Shown here: positions 45,861-58,839 of the stretch, in pieces | Layout of the letters: every line of letters begins with the position of its first letter | Position numbering within the stretch: the first letter of the stretch is position 1 | From: Plectrocnemia conspersa | Lineage: Eukaryota > Arthropoda > Insecta > Trichoptera > Polycentropodidae | DNA length: 64,000 nt | Reading direction: 5' to 3' | NCBI GenBank assembly: GCA_009617715.1 | Contig: VTFK01000026.1 | Location: 620,001-684,000, forward strand | Notes under the pieces: generated by a model | What the model was told of the DNA's origin: nothing | Database searches by the model: none | The model's input: only the letters and a program-made list of their open reading frames with translations | Made by a program: the position numbers and the translations under genes

Positions 45861-48199
45861 GAACACTAGTATTTATGGAAGTTAAGTGCCACTGCTTTGG
45901 CATGAACCTTTTGTTGGCAAGTTATAACATAACACAGAGAACATTTTATTCCGAAACTATAGTAATGCTGCATATTATTTACTATGAATATGACCTTTTC
46001 ATATTTTTGTTTGCGTTGAAGTAGGACAGCACATTAAAAACTAAGATAAAGAGATCGTCGACCCGGTATCGAATCAATCGATTATATGACCATGTTTATG
46101 TAGGAAGTTTTTAATATTACTTTATCGCCAATACGCATTAAAAAAAAAAAAAATAGTAGTATATAACTGATTAGTTTCAAAATACTATGATTGAAGTATT
46201 ATTTAGCTTATATGGCTTTCTCAAGGACGCTTAACTAATTGCTTGTTGACAAAGAGCTACCGAGTATTATTCACTATTAGCTCATGTTTAGGAATAATAA
46301 AATAATTATAACGTAGTTAATATAAATATAATAATACATTTTAATTTTTATAATGGTGCAAATAATATATATTTTTTAATAATATGCGAATGACACTATT
46401 TATATGATATTTTTAATTAATTGAAAGTTATTTAACTTTGTGCATAATCATACGCTTTCAGCAAAATAACGTAATTATTAAAGCAATCTTCTCAGGTAAA
46501 TGTGTAATTTGTTCAAGTTCGAAATCACCACCGACGGAGTCGTATGGGAAACTTTCAAGTCAAACACTAAAACTCGAATATCTAATTCCCTTGAAATCCA
46601 CACACGATTTGGGAAGAGAATCTGATCGTGACCTCAAAACTTTAAAATTGGCCAATATTCTTAAAACGCAAGTAAGGCGTCGCGACTTTGGAGATATCCC
46701 AATTTCACTTATTTTATTTCATATGTATATTATTAGTAACATAAGACAATTATTACTTTAAAAGTATCAAATTCTTATTTTAGAACATTTAAAAAAAAAA
46801 TATTATTAATGTTATTTGAATGATCTTTATACTGATATTTGTAAATGAGCGTAATGTATTGATTGTATGCATTTATCTAAAAAGCTTAATTATTGTGTTA
46901 TTTTTCAAGTACATAATAAGGCAATATAGCTAAAACACAAGGCGTCATGACTCCTGAAACTAGTTGGTTTTATTAGTTTCCTCTATATACTATTTTTTTT
47001 TCTGTCTCTCGAGTATACGGGACAAAATTACTATGTCCGCACATAAAACGGTTTTGCTCAACTGTTAAATATTTAAGACCGGTCGGATTGCCTCCTTTGT
47101 GAAACAAATTTCCTTTTACACCGAGTTTTATGCGTTATAGTTGTAATGGCGTATAAATATAATTTTATCGCTGGAATAAAATGAATAGTAAAAACTATAA
47201 AAAGTGAGGAAACGGCGCCGTATCACGTCAATAGTCGCATACTTTCGCTTGCACATTTTTTGACGCATGATAAAATGTTATGTACGCATTGTTGAAGGGG
47301 TGGATTATTTATGTATCAATTATTATGTATTTTATATTCAAAAATAAATTACTATATTTGTATATTTATTTTAATTCTTAAAACGTAAAATTCGATTCAT
47401 ATTCGTTCTTTTTATACATTGTAAGAAAAGTATTTTGCTTCACGAATATTCATGGATTAGATGAGACGGCGCCATTTTCTTTGTCGCAATGAGGTCATTA
47501 AATAATAAAAAAACCTCAATGCAATTAAGAGCGATCATAAAACATTTTATTACATCTATTAGGACTTTAAAAATAAACCATTTTATATTTAATTTAAATA
47601 CATTCAATTTAATTTAATAAAAGTAAAAATGTGTCTTACTAAAACAACTTATTTATTTAGATAAATAAATAATTTGAACCATATAACGATCATCATTAAT
47701 TTTTAACTAGGTACTACATTACGGTTACAAACCGTTAACAAGCAATGAAAACCTAATAAATTATTAATTTATACTACTACTGTCATACAACTAGAACAGA
47801 GTGAAACATACATTGCTCACTAATTATATAATACTTGAATTAATTTAAGAATTTTAATAGGTAATTAAAAAAAGTTTTCCTCCGTTAAATATGCTTAATA
47901 GCAGTGTGAGTTTTGCATACAAATTTTAGCTTTAGTTTTCTTTTAGCATTTATATTTTTTATTTGTTAAAGACGATTCTAATAAACTGCGAAAAATTTGC
48001 AGACATGATAAATTTTTTTGTAAAACTCCTTGTTATTAAATAAAATTCAATAAAAATTTCCGAGATATCTTTAATGAGAATACGTGTCGTATTCGTATTT
48101 GTATTCTAGTGCCTGTTTGTTAGAAGCGTTGGGATATAAATCATTGTATTCTGGAGAGGTAGCGTTTAATCGATTAAGCACTTCTAAAAATTGTTAGCT
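45861..48199. other. AT-rich stretch with two mixed patches
   Basis: Mixed patches lie at 46440-46700 (107-codon plus frame 46438-46761, lysine/isoleucine-rich, no recognised domain) and 46930-47290. A decayed minus-strand B-box-like word (GATTCGATACC) lies near 46063-46073. The rest is A/T-dominated. Confidence 0.4.
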
Positions 48200-48470
48200 G
48201 ACAATCCGTCAATCCCAGAGAGTCGCGATCGCGTCCCTTATTCTGATCCGTCGCGGCCAGACGTCAGCGCTTCAGAACGCTCTTCATGCACGAGACATCT
48301 AGCTTCTCAACAAGTTTGTCAAACATATGGATGTTTTCTGTGATAGTTGAAAAAAAATATGTGGATGGTGCTCATCCATTTTAGATGTGGACCATAACTG
48401 TTTTTGTATAATGTCTATTATGACATATTAAAAATCTGCCAAGTCATGATGGTCAGATTTGTAATAAAAC
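48200..48470. repeat. unclassified interspersed repeat, family 2, copy B
   Basis: Counterpart of 9031-9320, same orientation. Better preserved at its start (GAGAGTCGCGATCGCGTCCC, then GTCGCGGCCAGACGTCAGCG). The tail 48441-48467 is identical over 27 bases to copy A although the middle is diverged. No open frame of note and no terminal repeats recognised. Confidence 0.6.
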
Positions 48471-49080
48471 ATATGTTTAATTTGCTATAAAAACATATAG
48501 TTCATTGAAAATAAGCCTATAATGTTACATATGTATTGTATTGGAATTGTGGTATAACATAGTTAGAAAAATAATCACAGCAAAATATTGTAATATGAAT
48601 TAAAAAAAAAAAAATATAAGTAACATGTGCTTGGAAAATTATTAGAAAAAGTAGATTCTAAACAATGTACAAAATTATGATTTTGTAAAAAATTAAAATA
48701 AATAATATTTTTTAGCGATTTTTATAGAGCTCATTTTAGATATTTTAGAATTATTTATTTATTCATATATAATTTGGAATAATGTCATAAAATTTTACAG
48801 GTAGCAATTAAAAATTATTTCAAAAGTCTAAGCACTTTTGTGTTTTTCTATTGTATGTGACCATCTAAAAGGGTTAGTTTCTTCTAAGACGCATCAATAT
48901 TATTTTTTTCAATATAAAAATATTGATGAAAAATCCTTTAAAAGTAATTTCAAAGTTTATAATGAAAACTGAACATGTTTGCCATATATGCGTAGTCTAA
49001 TAGGGTAAATTTTTTTTTAACTGTTTTAAGTTTTACGAAGCCTTTATTTAAGAAATCAGTGCACTTTTGGATTAGAAAAT
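48471..49080. other. AT-rich non-coding stretch
   Basis: A/T-dominated, no feature recognised. Confidence 0.5.
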
Positions 49081-49920
49081 ATTGGTATTATTAGTTAATT
49101 CTCTCGCATAATGTCGTTGGAAGTTTATGTCTCTACTACGAATTTAAGAAATCAAAAATGTTTAAAGCCGGCTGTAAACACTCTGACGCATTTGCAAGAG
49201 TCCAAACCCTGCGCTTGTATATATTTATCAAGAGCGTTAAATATCTCTGAACAGAGATCTGTCCAGATAAGTTAAGGCAATAATAAAGTTGTTCTCTAAG
49301 TATTTATCATTACTTTAGTCATATAATAATAATATAATTTTACTGCGTTTACTACACAATTATCGACACAAATGACAGAATAATTATTACCACCAGCAAT
49401 ATATGGATAGACAAGAGCCATTGGTTCTCAACATTCATTGGCGGTGAATTGTATAACAATTATTTATCGCGCAATCGTACACGGAACCAATCCATTTCGA
49501 TAGTAATGGCGCGATCGGGACCGTCGAAAGTTATTGTATCAGTCGGCAGATAATTAGGGTCCAATAATGGCCTCGAACCAGGGACAATGGGGCGCCGGCA
49601 ATTAGCGGCCCGTCACGAACCACCGCTGCACCGGGGCCGCATACTGGCCGTATCTCGGCTCGTTTTCAAAAGTTCGCGAATAGTTTTTAACCTGATTACG
49701 AGGCAAGTTCCGTTACAACTTACGACGTCTCTTGGCGGGTGGCCGCGGCGGCGCCCCCAGAGCCTCCGCCCCCCGCCCATACGTTCCGCAGTAATTAAAC
49801 GCCCGCCCGGGCGGCAGATAGTCGCTGTCTCTAAAGTAAGCCGTTCAGCTCTTTTTGTTGTAAGGCTTGTTCATTCTTTACCATGGGCCACGTAAACCTT
49901 GCATGGCTAATGATAGCCTT
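49081..49920. other. GC-richer block with homeodomain-type cores
   Basis: From about 49430 the G+C is high. The block contains CAATTATTTATCGCGCAATC (from 49457), TAATTAGG (49551), CAATTAGCGG (49599) and GTAATTAAAC (49791) between GC-rich words such as GGGGCGCCGG and GGCCGCGGCGGCGCCC. A 102-codon frame (49587-49895) is arginine/proline-rich with no recognised domain. Spaced AATTA cores in a non-coding GC-rich island fit a developmental enhancer, which is inference. Confidence 0.4.
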
Positions 49921-50963
49921 GCAGTTAAAAAAATAATAATGTAAAATTTCACCTTGAAATTTGTCGTCGTTTTTATGAGACTTTTTAAGACGCCGTATAA
50001 TACCATAAACTTTTTTAAACCCCCAACAAGCAAAATAAAATGCTAAGGCTTTTGTGTATTTGAGTGAAGGTCCATAATTTTGAAACACTTTTTATACATA
50101 CATACATATATATTTAATATCTTCTGTGTTATTTTTAGTACACCACTAGCTAATATTTTTTTAAAAACTTCTAGGGAAAAAACATTAAACATTGCTTAAA
50201 ACCGTCATGGAATAGAAATATATACATGAAAAGTTGTTTTATACTTTACCAAGCAATGCAATCACTGAGCAGGTTTTAAAAGAACTTTCATTTAAAATTA
50301 CTGTAAAATATAAAATGCTTTAGGTACTGAAACCTAGAGAATCGTCATAAATAGTCATTTTATAACGTCCTTTTTTGGTTGTATCTAAGTTATTTAGAAA
50401 ATGACCCAAATCAAATTTGTTTTAAAACTGTTTTTAAAAAAAAACAGAAAAGTAAATATACTTTCAGAAATAGTAGTGATTATTCATTAGTAAAAAACAG
50501 CATTAAGCAGGTGCGTTTATTTATCAGTAGCAACACTAAAAAATCATCGCAATTTAATACTTTCTTATGTATGTGTCTTATGACTCTTATTAATAAATAA
50601 AAACCCAAATACAGCTGATAATTATAAATTGTGAGGTGATTTTAATTAATATATCCTAATACAATTTTTATATGACTACTGAATTTTTTTGCGCTATTTA
50701 TTGTACACGGTAGTCCTTAAAATATATTCCTTACATATTTACAAAATACACATTAGCATATTTTAGAAAAAAATCAGTATCCTTTTTTAAGATGAAATTA
50801 GTCCTCTTTTAAAACTAATTTCTGCATATCAAATAAAATATAGAATACATCGTGTTTCATCAAAAACGAAACTCAGTCCACAAAATAGCATATACATTGC
50901 TAATATTTTCTAAGTTATCTCCTTTTTATATATGTTTTCTATTCCACTGCTATATTTTAAATA

Positions 50964-50992
50964 TATCGATATATATCTGACATATATCGATA
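50964..50992. promoter_or_regulatory. paired DRE-like TATCGATA sites
   Basis: TATCGATA at 50964-50971 and again at 50985-50992, 21 bp apart centre to centre. This octamer is the DREF-binding site and overlaps CGATA units bound by BEAF-type boundary proteins in flies. In such AT-rich DNA it could be chance. Confidence 0.25.
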
Positions 50993-51531
50993 AAGTATAT
51001 AATGCAACAAGAAAGTTTTAAGCTGATATTTCACTTTTAAATTATTGTTATTTACTTTAGAAAAAAATATTAGACAGTGTAGTGCAAATATAATTTGTAG
51101 AACTTACTAATTAACAAAAAAGATCATTTGACTACTCAGATTCGTACGTATTGATATTTACGTAGAGAGACAGAGCTCATAAATGAGTCTATTGGGTCCT
51201 TTACTTTGAAATTTGCAACATGTTTGTACAATATATAGATAGACAAAAGACGCGAAACTAATTATTAAACTTATCCTTAAGTAACGTCGACCGGCCCCTG
51301 GCTCCTACGTGTTGGCCTCTCTAGAGATAAACTTCTACCAGTGATGAAATAAAGCACAAATAAATAACGACAAGTCTACTGATCTTTAAATAGTTAAGTT
51401 CATTGTTCAGGTAAAAATCTTATTAAAGCTTTATAATAAAAATACTTAGAGAAAGATACAAATAATAATATTATGTCTTAGTAAAAAAAATCATTATTTT
51501 TCTATTTAATTATTTAAATTAAGACTATAGT

Positions 51532-51567
51532 GAACAGGTTACTCCAATACGTCACGATGATCAAATA
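51532..51567. repeat. short repeat word, family 4, copy 2
   Basis: GAACAGGTTACTCCAATACG and TCACGATGATCAAAT match 22221-22256 with few changes; similarity fades on both sides within about 15 bp. Confidence 0.45.
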
Positions 51568-52179
51568 TTAATACATGTTTTAAAACAAAAAATTAAAAAA
51601 AACATATTTTAATACATTTAATTAAATAAATTACAGTCAAAGGCGAGTCGGCTAATCCGGAATCCAGGTTCTACCGGGCATAAAAAAGGACGCGATCGTG
51701 ACACTCAGAAGACGATCCGGCTCAAAATTAAAATTCTTTGAAAATAGTTTCAGCGAGTAACTCATCAAATTAATCGCTACATACGTTCGAATTGTTATTT
51801 TTTAGTTGGAGAATGAAAACCATGCAATTCGTCAAACAAAATAAAAAAATATAATATTAAAGTACAAATAATTATTTTGAGATAATTAAGTTGACAACAC
51901 TTTAACTGGTCTATAGTTATTAATGTATAATTTGTCACCCTTTTTTAGGTATTCGAAAGCTAATAATAAAACTTATTACATCAAACAAAAATATTTCTTG
52001 CATTTTAGCAACATTTTAACGTTTGATGAGTTTTACAAATTTTAAACAAATATTGAAATTTCAGTCAAAAGAACAGATTCTAACTTTTACATTTGTTTTA
52101 CAGTTTTTAAACAATTTCAATGATCATATAAAGATATTACATATTTAGTTAGCATATTAATAAATAATAAAAAATATGA

Positions 52180-52700
52180 AGTAGTTGGTTAGCACTGGCA
52201 CATAGCGTAAAAAGCAATAACGCGAATCGTTTTTCATACAAGCATTGCACACATCATTCGCATACGCGCGACATACGGTTAATAAGAAAAACGTCCATCA
52301 TGCGCGAAAATGCACCGGATTCCCGCCGCATGTAGTATTTCAGTAGTAGCATTCTAAAAACGTGACAATAGTGATAGGTAGATGTAATCAGTTGGCTGGT
52401 ACATTAGTCAAGCGTGTGTCCCATTTGCATGGGTTCGGATCCCGCGACAGCCGGCACGGCGTGCGACTTGTCCCGCTCCGGGTCATTTTTCTTCCTGTCG
52501 TACTGCGCCGACAACACCATTTATATTGCGAAATAGACTGTTTACATTTCGCGTGATGTATGGTCATTGCCATGGGAGGCCAGGTTTACCTACTGCAAAA
52601 CGCGCACTCTAACCTCATATTAAAAATAACCGCGATCCTCGGCCTTTGTCGTTGAATTTGCAATAAGACAAGGGATAAGATTTGAGCCGAATGAATGGAA
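52180..52700. other. GC-richer block containing a tRNA-like element
   Basis: Raised G+C around a tRNA-like repeat (next entry). Open frames of 64 and 61 codons overlap on opposite strands over the repeat and have no recognised domain. Confidence 0.3.
52375..52500 (+). repeat. tRNA-like/SINE-like element
   Basis: TAATCAGTTGGCTGGTACATT (A-box region) is followed by ATGGGTTCGGATCCCGC, in which GGG-TTCGGAT-CCC gives a short T-arm and GGTTCGGATCC (52433-52443) a B box. The GACAGCCGGCACGG that follows is reminiscent of the CAGCAGCAGA after the family-1 B box. No acceptor stem closes. Probably a tRNA-derived SINE, related to or separate from family 1. Confidence 0.4.
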
Positions 52701-55700
52701 TACTCAAGAATGTGTTTTATTTTAAATATTATGATTACACAGAGTGGTGTTTAAATATGCCATTAAGTTATTTCATGTGTGATAAAATGTTTATGAATTA
52801 TTTATATCGATTGCCTTAAATCTCTTTAATTGTCAATTAAATAGAAAGAAAGGATCTCCTGATATTTTTATATAGAATTTTAATTAAATTAACTAAGTAA
52901 ACTTGATTTCTAACAGGTGCAAAAAAACATCTCCCGGGTCCCGTCTAATATCTCAGCTCTATGGTCTTATCGTAAGCTTTGGTCCTATTCAAAACTGTTG
53001 TGATATGATGCTACGTAAATTTATTAGCCGCTTTGCAGTATTCAAGTCGTCCTTACGGGATAGATGTCCGGCTTATACAAAGCGTTTAGTTTTGATATAT
53101 TTTTATAGCGTCACACTTCATATAATAATATTGCCTAAAAATCATCATCGCGTGTTGATTTTATGGTCTTACATTTTTTATTTGTTGTTACTTTGTATGT
53201 TACATATATTCTAGAGCATGAACATCAATCAATTTTGCTTATGAAATGGTTAACAATGTGCTTCATCGCACATAAATGGATGTCCTAATTTAAGACGACT
53301 ACATATTCCATCAGCATATAGAAAACATGCGTAATAGTGCCTTCAAAATTTTTCTTTTGATACATGAATTCATAGAGGAGCTCAAGGTCACAGTAATTAT
53401 TATATAATCACCTAGTGCGCGGTACCCTTGAGTATGTTTCTTTGTTTTGGTAATGCAATAGACTTACTTTTATCTCGTGTACAGATATCTGTACACGAGG
53501 GAATATAAATATTATCCATTTTTAAATCCCACAAAATTCTAACAAAGTATGCTATGATATGATTCGAGAAAGCACTTGTTGAAGTTGTTGGTAATAATTA
53601 TCATTTTTGCGTGCCACCTAATTAGTTTGAAGCAAGAGTATTGACCAACTCTCCAATAAGTACAGCTATTCGACTCTCAGATAGTATTAATTTGTTCTTA
53701 TTCAGGCACTCACAGTTGAATAAGTGAATAAAGAAATATTTATAAAAATAATGGAAACAAAATTAAAATATTCAGTCATTTTAACATAAAAGTGGACATG
53801 ATCAATTTACCTTTAAGGTCATTCATATGTTTTTATTGCCAGTTGTAAAATTTCAGAACAAATATTGTTATTAAGCTTTTCGAAAATCCATGGTTTATTA
53901 TTTAAAATAACACAAAAAAGTATGGGATTGTTAAATCAGAGTAGCTTGGATACTAATGTATGTCGTCAATCGTTAAATTATATTTGGGCTATCAAAAACA
54001 TAATAATCTATAAAGAAAGCAACTGACTGAAATATTAAATAATAATATATATTATCCTTGTATTTGTAATATTTAAATAAATTAATTAATCCATATTTAG
54101 TGTATTATCACATTATCAATTGTCAAAAAAAATAATATCACTCCCATCAAATTTAAACTACTGCACATAAAAACTAATTTATTTTCAGAAAATAGCTGTG
54201 TAACACCATTAACATTTTTACCACTAAAAATAAATGTAGTTAGAGCTTCAACCATTAATTACCACACCGCAACTTTTTAACAGTTAAAATGTAAATGCTG
54301 TTTAATTTCTTAGTTATAGTTACACGATGACATATTTAATTTGTGTTGTGAATGCTAAAATAAATTGTCATAGTCATTGTAATAACGTTATTCAAAGCCA
54401 GTAAAAACACAATAAATAAATTATTTACAATTTCTAATTTTGGTTTCAAGGGCTTAAATCTTATTCCGATCTAAATATGTATTTAAATGACGTCTGTGAC
54501 ATTATTAAGGTATAATAAAAAATTAAGAAATGCTTCGCTGCTTATTAAAAATATTTTTCTTTAAAACGAACTATATGCAATAAACTAATATGAAAAATAT
54601 ATATGATATATACATATATAATTATTAATTAAAGCCTAAGATGATTGTTCAAACTTTTGAAAAAGTAAGTAGCATATATATATAAAACTATTCTTTAATA
54701 AATGGGTTGATCAAAATATTGCGTCAAAGTCAACGCGCACACTAGCTCTCAAAATATACATTAATAATATATTATATTATATATAATAATCGATATTAAA
54801 AAATAATAAGCGTAAACATGTTATTTTATTTTAAAATATGATACTTAATTTGAACGTATAATTATTCTGTAAACATATTATATACAGTTTGTACATATTG
54901 ATACTAAGTATTACAGTATATTTCTTTGTATATGAAAAATATTTTTACAGATTCTATTTACAACATTTTGTGTTTATAAATGTGAATAATATATTATTAT
55001 AATTACTTATTAAAATATAAACGAACGCAAGTTTTGCAAATATGTATTAAAACACAGTAAATAAATAATTATAAATTTATTTAAAATCATTATATGAGAA
55101 ATAATTTTGACTATAATATTTCATGCATGTAATCAACATGCATTAAATATTGTATACCATTAACAGTCGCTTTTCATCATATGATATTTTCTCTTGTATT
55201 TTGCAAACAATAACAACATCTCATCGCATTATATATAGCATTTACATGAAAATATGGATGCAAATGCTATGCAAACAAATATTTGCCAATGACTAAATAA
55301 TATAATTATTCTTGAGTCGTTAATCGTTTAATTTAAAATTTTTGACAAGCAAATGTTCAAAGAAGTCGAAACTAAATATTTACTAATCATGTTACATAAA
55401 GTCAGTCTTAAAACGTATAGTATCAAACAATGTTTTCGAAGTGTTATTTAAAAATCTCTGTCCTTATTATTACTACCTGCTTTGAATGCATATGTAAATA
55501 AAGCGGATTTAAAACCAGTATTTATTTTTTAAATTCTGATGTTTGTAAACTATTTAAAAATATTCAAATAAATTGATTTTTATTATAAAAATTAAAAATC
55601 ATAATTTTGCAATTTTCTTGAAAAATTCTCGAAAAGAGCACTATGTATTAATTTAAGTATAAAAAATCTTATAAAGCTCATTGTTAATATTTTATTTATT

Positions 55701-56478
55701 TTAATATACGCTATAAAAATGGTAGCTTTTAGGTCCTAATTTCTTAATTGATCAATGATTATTTATTAAAAAAAAATGCAAATTCTTTATGCACTATAAA
55801 AAAATTTAAAACCGGAACATTGTTTGTATTATAATAAATAAAAAAATATAAATTGTAAGCCTGTTTTTTTATTGTATAACAATTTAAATAGAATTAATAA
55901 AATATCAATTTATTCAAATATCTGCACGCGACCGTAAATTCTTAATAAACTAGAATTGTAAACTATATTCTTAATAAACTAGTACGGTACATTAAAATTG
56001 TATACATTAACGGAAAGTATTTTTATATTTATTACCCATAAAAAATATAATTTATTACATTTTGTACGGGTAAACCTTATTAAGTATAAAATAATATTAT
56101 CCTTTAATATTAGTGTATTTTATATAGATAAAAATACTTGGTTAATAACGCTTAAGAGATTATGCGTAAAAGTAGTTTGGTTGTGTATTAGACTCTAATA
56201 CATTCTAAGACATTTTCTAATAATTAAAGAATGTGTTATTAGAATATATATTAATAATAAAAAAAATATATGGTTGTCTCATATGTTAATTATTATATCT
56301 TCCATTCTTTAGAAGTCAAATCCTGTTTGAAAATGTACAAAAGAATGTACAAAAATTGAGATTCGAAAAAATTACAATTAGATATAAAATAATAGCGTGG
56401 TCACTGTTATATGACACTGGAAAATTTAATTTAATATATCTTATTTACATATGTAATTATTTTGTCTGTTCAGCGCAA
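52701..56478. other. AT-rich non-coding stretch
   Basis: Mixed to about 53700, including a 103-codon frame (52903-53214) with no recognised domain, then strongly A/T. A 29-bp-period direct repeat of TTCTTAATAAACTAG occurs at 55939 and 55968. The palindrome at 53474 is listed separately. Confidence 0.45.
53474..53499. repeat. perfect 26-bp palindrome
   Basis: CTCGTGTACAGAT followed directly by ATCTGTACACGAG: 13-bp arms, no spacer and no mismatch. The TGTACA core occurs in both arms. Confidence 0.9.
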
Positions 56479-56704
56479 AATCCGATTATATATGTTTCTA
56501 AATATGGCTATATAGTAGTAGTTAAATTTAATAACGTTTTAAAGTGCTATTTCGCTTAATGACATGAACTTTATATTTTTTTAAAGAATAATGCTTTTAT
56601 GTACCATATATGCTTATATCATAAACTTTCTATTTCAATTTTTTTCTTTTATAAAAATACATAATGTATTATATGAATCTATTTTTTGTTAATATTAGTT
56701 ATAT
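56479..56704. repeat. duplicated segment A (first copy)
   Basis: 226 bp identical, by direct reading, to 56843-57068. It starts AATCCGATTATATATG and ends TTAGTTATAT. It overlaps the end of a 67-codon frame of no recognised family. See segment B for the junction structure. Confidence 0.85.
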
Positions 56705-56842
56705 TTATATATTTAAATTAAATAAAAACCATCGAGATTAAAAGGTTGTTAAAAAAACAATACATTGTATTATTACAATACATACAACAAAGTGTAAAAA
56801 CAATACAGAAAAAATAATCATAGTACGAAAAAGAAAAAAAAG
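56705..56842. repeat. duplicated segment B (first copy), between the two A copies
   Basis: Together with the last four bases of A this matches 58081-58221, with two substitutions and one single-A indel visible. It fills the space between the two A copies, so the 364-bp step from A to A' equals A plus B. The left junction shares ATATTTA with the sequence after A' and the start of the downstream copy. The right junction shares a short A run. Confidence 0.8.
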
Positions 56843-57068
56843 AATCCGATTATATATGTTTCTAAATATGGCTATATAGTAGTAGTTAAATTTAATAACG
56901 TTTTAAAGTGCTATTTCGCTTAATGACATGAACTTTATATTTTTTTAAAGAATAATGCTTTTATGTACCATATATGCTTATATCATAAACTTTCTATTTC
57001 AATTTTTTTCTTTTATAAAAATACATAATGTATTATATGAATCTATTTTTTGTTAATATTAGTTATAT
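56843..57068. repeat. duplicated segment A' (second copy)
   Basis: Exact copy of 56479-56704 in the same orientation. It then runs into a different sequence (ATTTAGCGTCTAG), which is probably the ancestral right flank. Confidence 0.85.
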
Positions 57069-57220
57069 ATTTAGCGTCTAGATATGTAAATAAATATTTC
57101 ATAGGTTTTATTCTTTAATTTACAAAACTTTATACACAAAAAGCTTGTGGGTGTTACTAGTTTTCAGTGTACTTGTAGTATTTTTTATTATTTAAAGTTT
57201 GCTTTTTCACGCTGCTTTGA

Positions 57221-57900
57221 AGGAGTAAATTTTATTATGCGAAATAACTCATATAAAAACGGTAAAGATTTCGCCCGACAAGAAAGTTTTTCGGCGAGCG
57301 AGTTGTAGACTCATTTAACTAGTTCCAGACTAGTCGCAGCCAAAGGGGGTGGCCCGTGGGGTGAAAAGGATACTGTTTAACCAAAAGATTAAACTTTTTC
57401 GCTATCGGCAAGCTTGTAACTGATTACCGCCCCGAGTAGAATATTACATTTATATTATGTTAGCTCGCGGCGAGCAGTCATAACCTTCCATTATGGAAGG
57501 CTGTACGTAGCTATTATCACACCATAATACGATTGATCCCGCTCGCTTCTCTCGCTGTACGTCATCCAAAGCCGAAGCTATCCCACGGGACGGCTGGGAT
57601 TTTTTTCATTTTCCGATAGCGCGGAAAAACGATGCGGCGAACCGAACGACTGCTGCATCGCAACAATTTCCCGGCACGGTATCCGCTGGAGGGAAATTGT
57701 GGTTTTCCATCTGATAACAGAATGGGGCAGATGGCTGCATAGAAGTTTTTCAATGGTGATCATAGCTCACCAAATAGATACAAACATAGCAGGAAGCATC
57801 TGATAGTTTAGTTCATCCAGGCAGGGGAGCTTAATCCTTTTTGGCAGTCTACTGAAACCTTTTAGATATTTCGCGGAATATACACATCTACGAAGTCATA
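57221..57900. other. GC-richer block with 17-bp palindrome
   Basis: Raised G+C with CCAAAGGGGGTGGCCCGTGG near 57339, and CCTTCCAT-T-ATGGAAGG (57484-57500), a perfect palindrome with one central base and a CCATTATGG core. Frames of 61-63 codons on the minus strand have no recognised domain. Candidate regulatory block. Confidence 0.35.
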
Positions 57901-58080
57901 GTCAAAGAAATTTTATTTTTATTATATATTGTATATAGACATTGAAAATTGAATCTGTTATATATCAATGCAAATAATTTATTTTTACATTTTTTTTAAC
58001 TTGGCTAGCAAACTGGGAGTCTTCCCAGTGTTCTTTAGTACCATTAAAAAATAAATATATATTAAAATAAAATAAAAAAC

Positions 58081-58221
58081 ATATTTATTTATTTAAATTA
58101 AATAAAACCATCGAGGTTAAAAGGTTGTTAAAAAAACAATACATTGTATTATTACAATACATACAACAAAGTGTAAAAACAATACAGAAAAAATAATCAT
58201 AGTACGAAAAAGAAAAAAAAG
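58081..58221. repeat. duplicated segment B' (downstream copy)
   Basis: 141 bp in the same orientation as 56701-56842, 1.38 kb downstream, differing by two substitutions and one A. It is not accompanied by an A copy. Flanks are AT-rich. Confidence 0.8.
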
Positions 58222-58839
58222 ATATTAAAATTAAATTATATGAATTGGACCAGCTCCTCATAATAATAATATAAATTAAATAGATCAAAGATGGCCAGCT
58301 TGTTTAGGATTGCGACCGACTATATTTTTTTCCTAGCCCCGCGATCAAATTTTTCTAATTTTAATACATTTTTTTTATGAAATAAACAAATTATAAACTA
58401 TATTAATATTTTTAGTATAACATTTATTACGTTGTAGTTTAATATAAAATAAACGTAAGTAATAAATATATAATAAGAAGATTGTACTATAATTTATTTC
58501 AGAAAAATAAGAAAATCAGAAGATTAATTAGTTTGGTTTATTAACAATTTATTTCTGTTTAAAGCAATGACGTAATGAAATAAAAAATATTTTTGATAAT
58601 CGATAATCTATGGCGAAAAGAGGAAAAAACTGAATTATTATACAAAGTGCATTTATAAGCTCTTCAAATTTATTGATTTTAATGTTGACATCCTAAAATT
58701 TCTAAAAGGGTTTTCAAAAAGTCAATCCTAAAATAATTTTTTTACCAAATATTTTCGCAACTATCTGAATACTCCTCATAGAAATCGTTTTTATCACATT
58801 CATATCGTGTCCATATCCTTAACGATAAATTGCGTATAT
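58222..58839. other. AT-rich stretch with a short GC patch
   Basis: A patch at 58285-58350 (GATGGCCAGC, TTGCGACCGAC, CCTAGCCCCGCGATC) stands out. It is slightly reminiscent of hAT-type subterminal wording, but not enough to call. Confidence 0.35.

Larger units (their letters stand above)
49921..52179. other. AT-rich stretch with small patches
   Basis: A/T-dominated. It holds paired TATCGATA sites at 50964-50992 and a short repeat word at 51532-51567 (both listed). A GC patch at 51290-51330 (GTCGACCGGCCCCTGG) and one at 51640-51725 are short. The 73-codon frame at 50379-50600 has no recognised domain. Confidence 0.4.

Noticed and set aside
46063..46073. Minus-strand GATTCGATACC as another tRNA-like element
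   Set aside because: B-box match alone; no A box at the right spacing and no repeat tail.
49587..49895. 102-codon arginine/proline-rich frame
   Set aside because: No recognised domain; lies in a GC-rich island with AATTA cores, better explained as non-coding.
58285..58350. GC patch with GCGACC/GCGATC wording as a second hAT relic
   Set aside because: No CAGTGG-type end and no inverted partner found.
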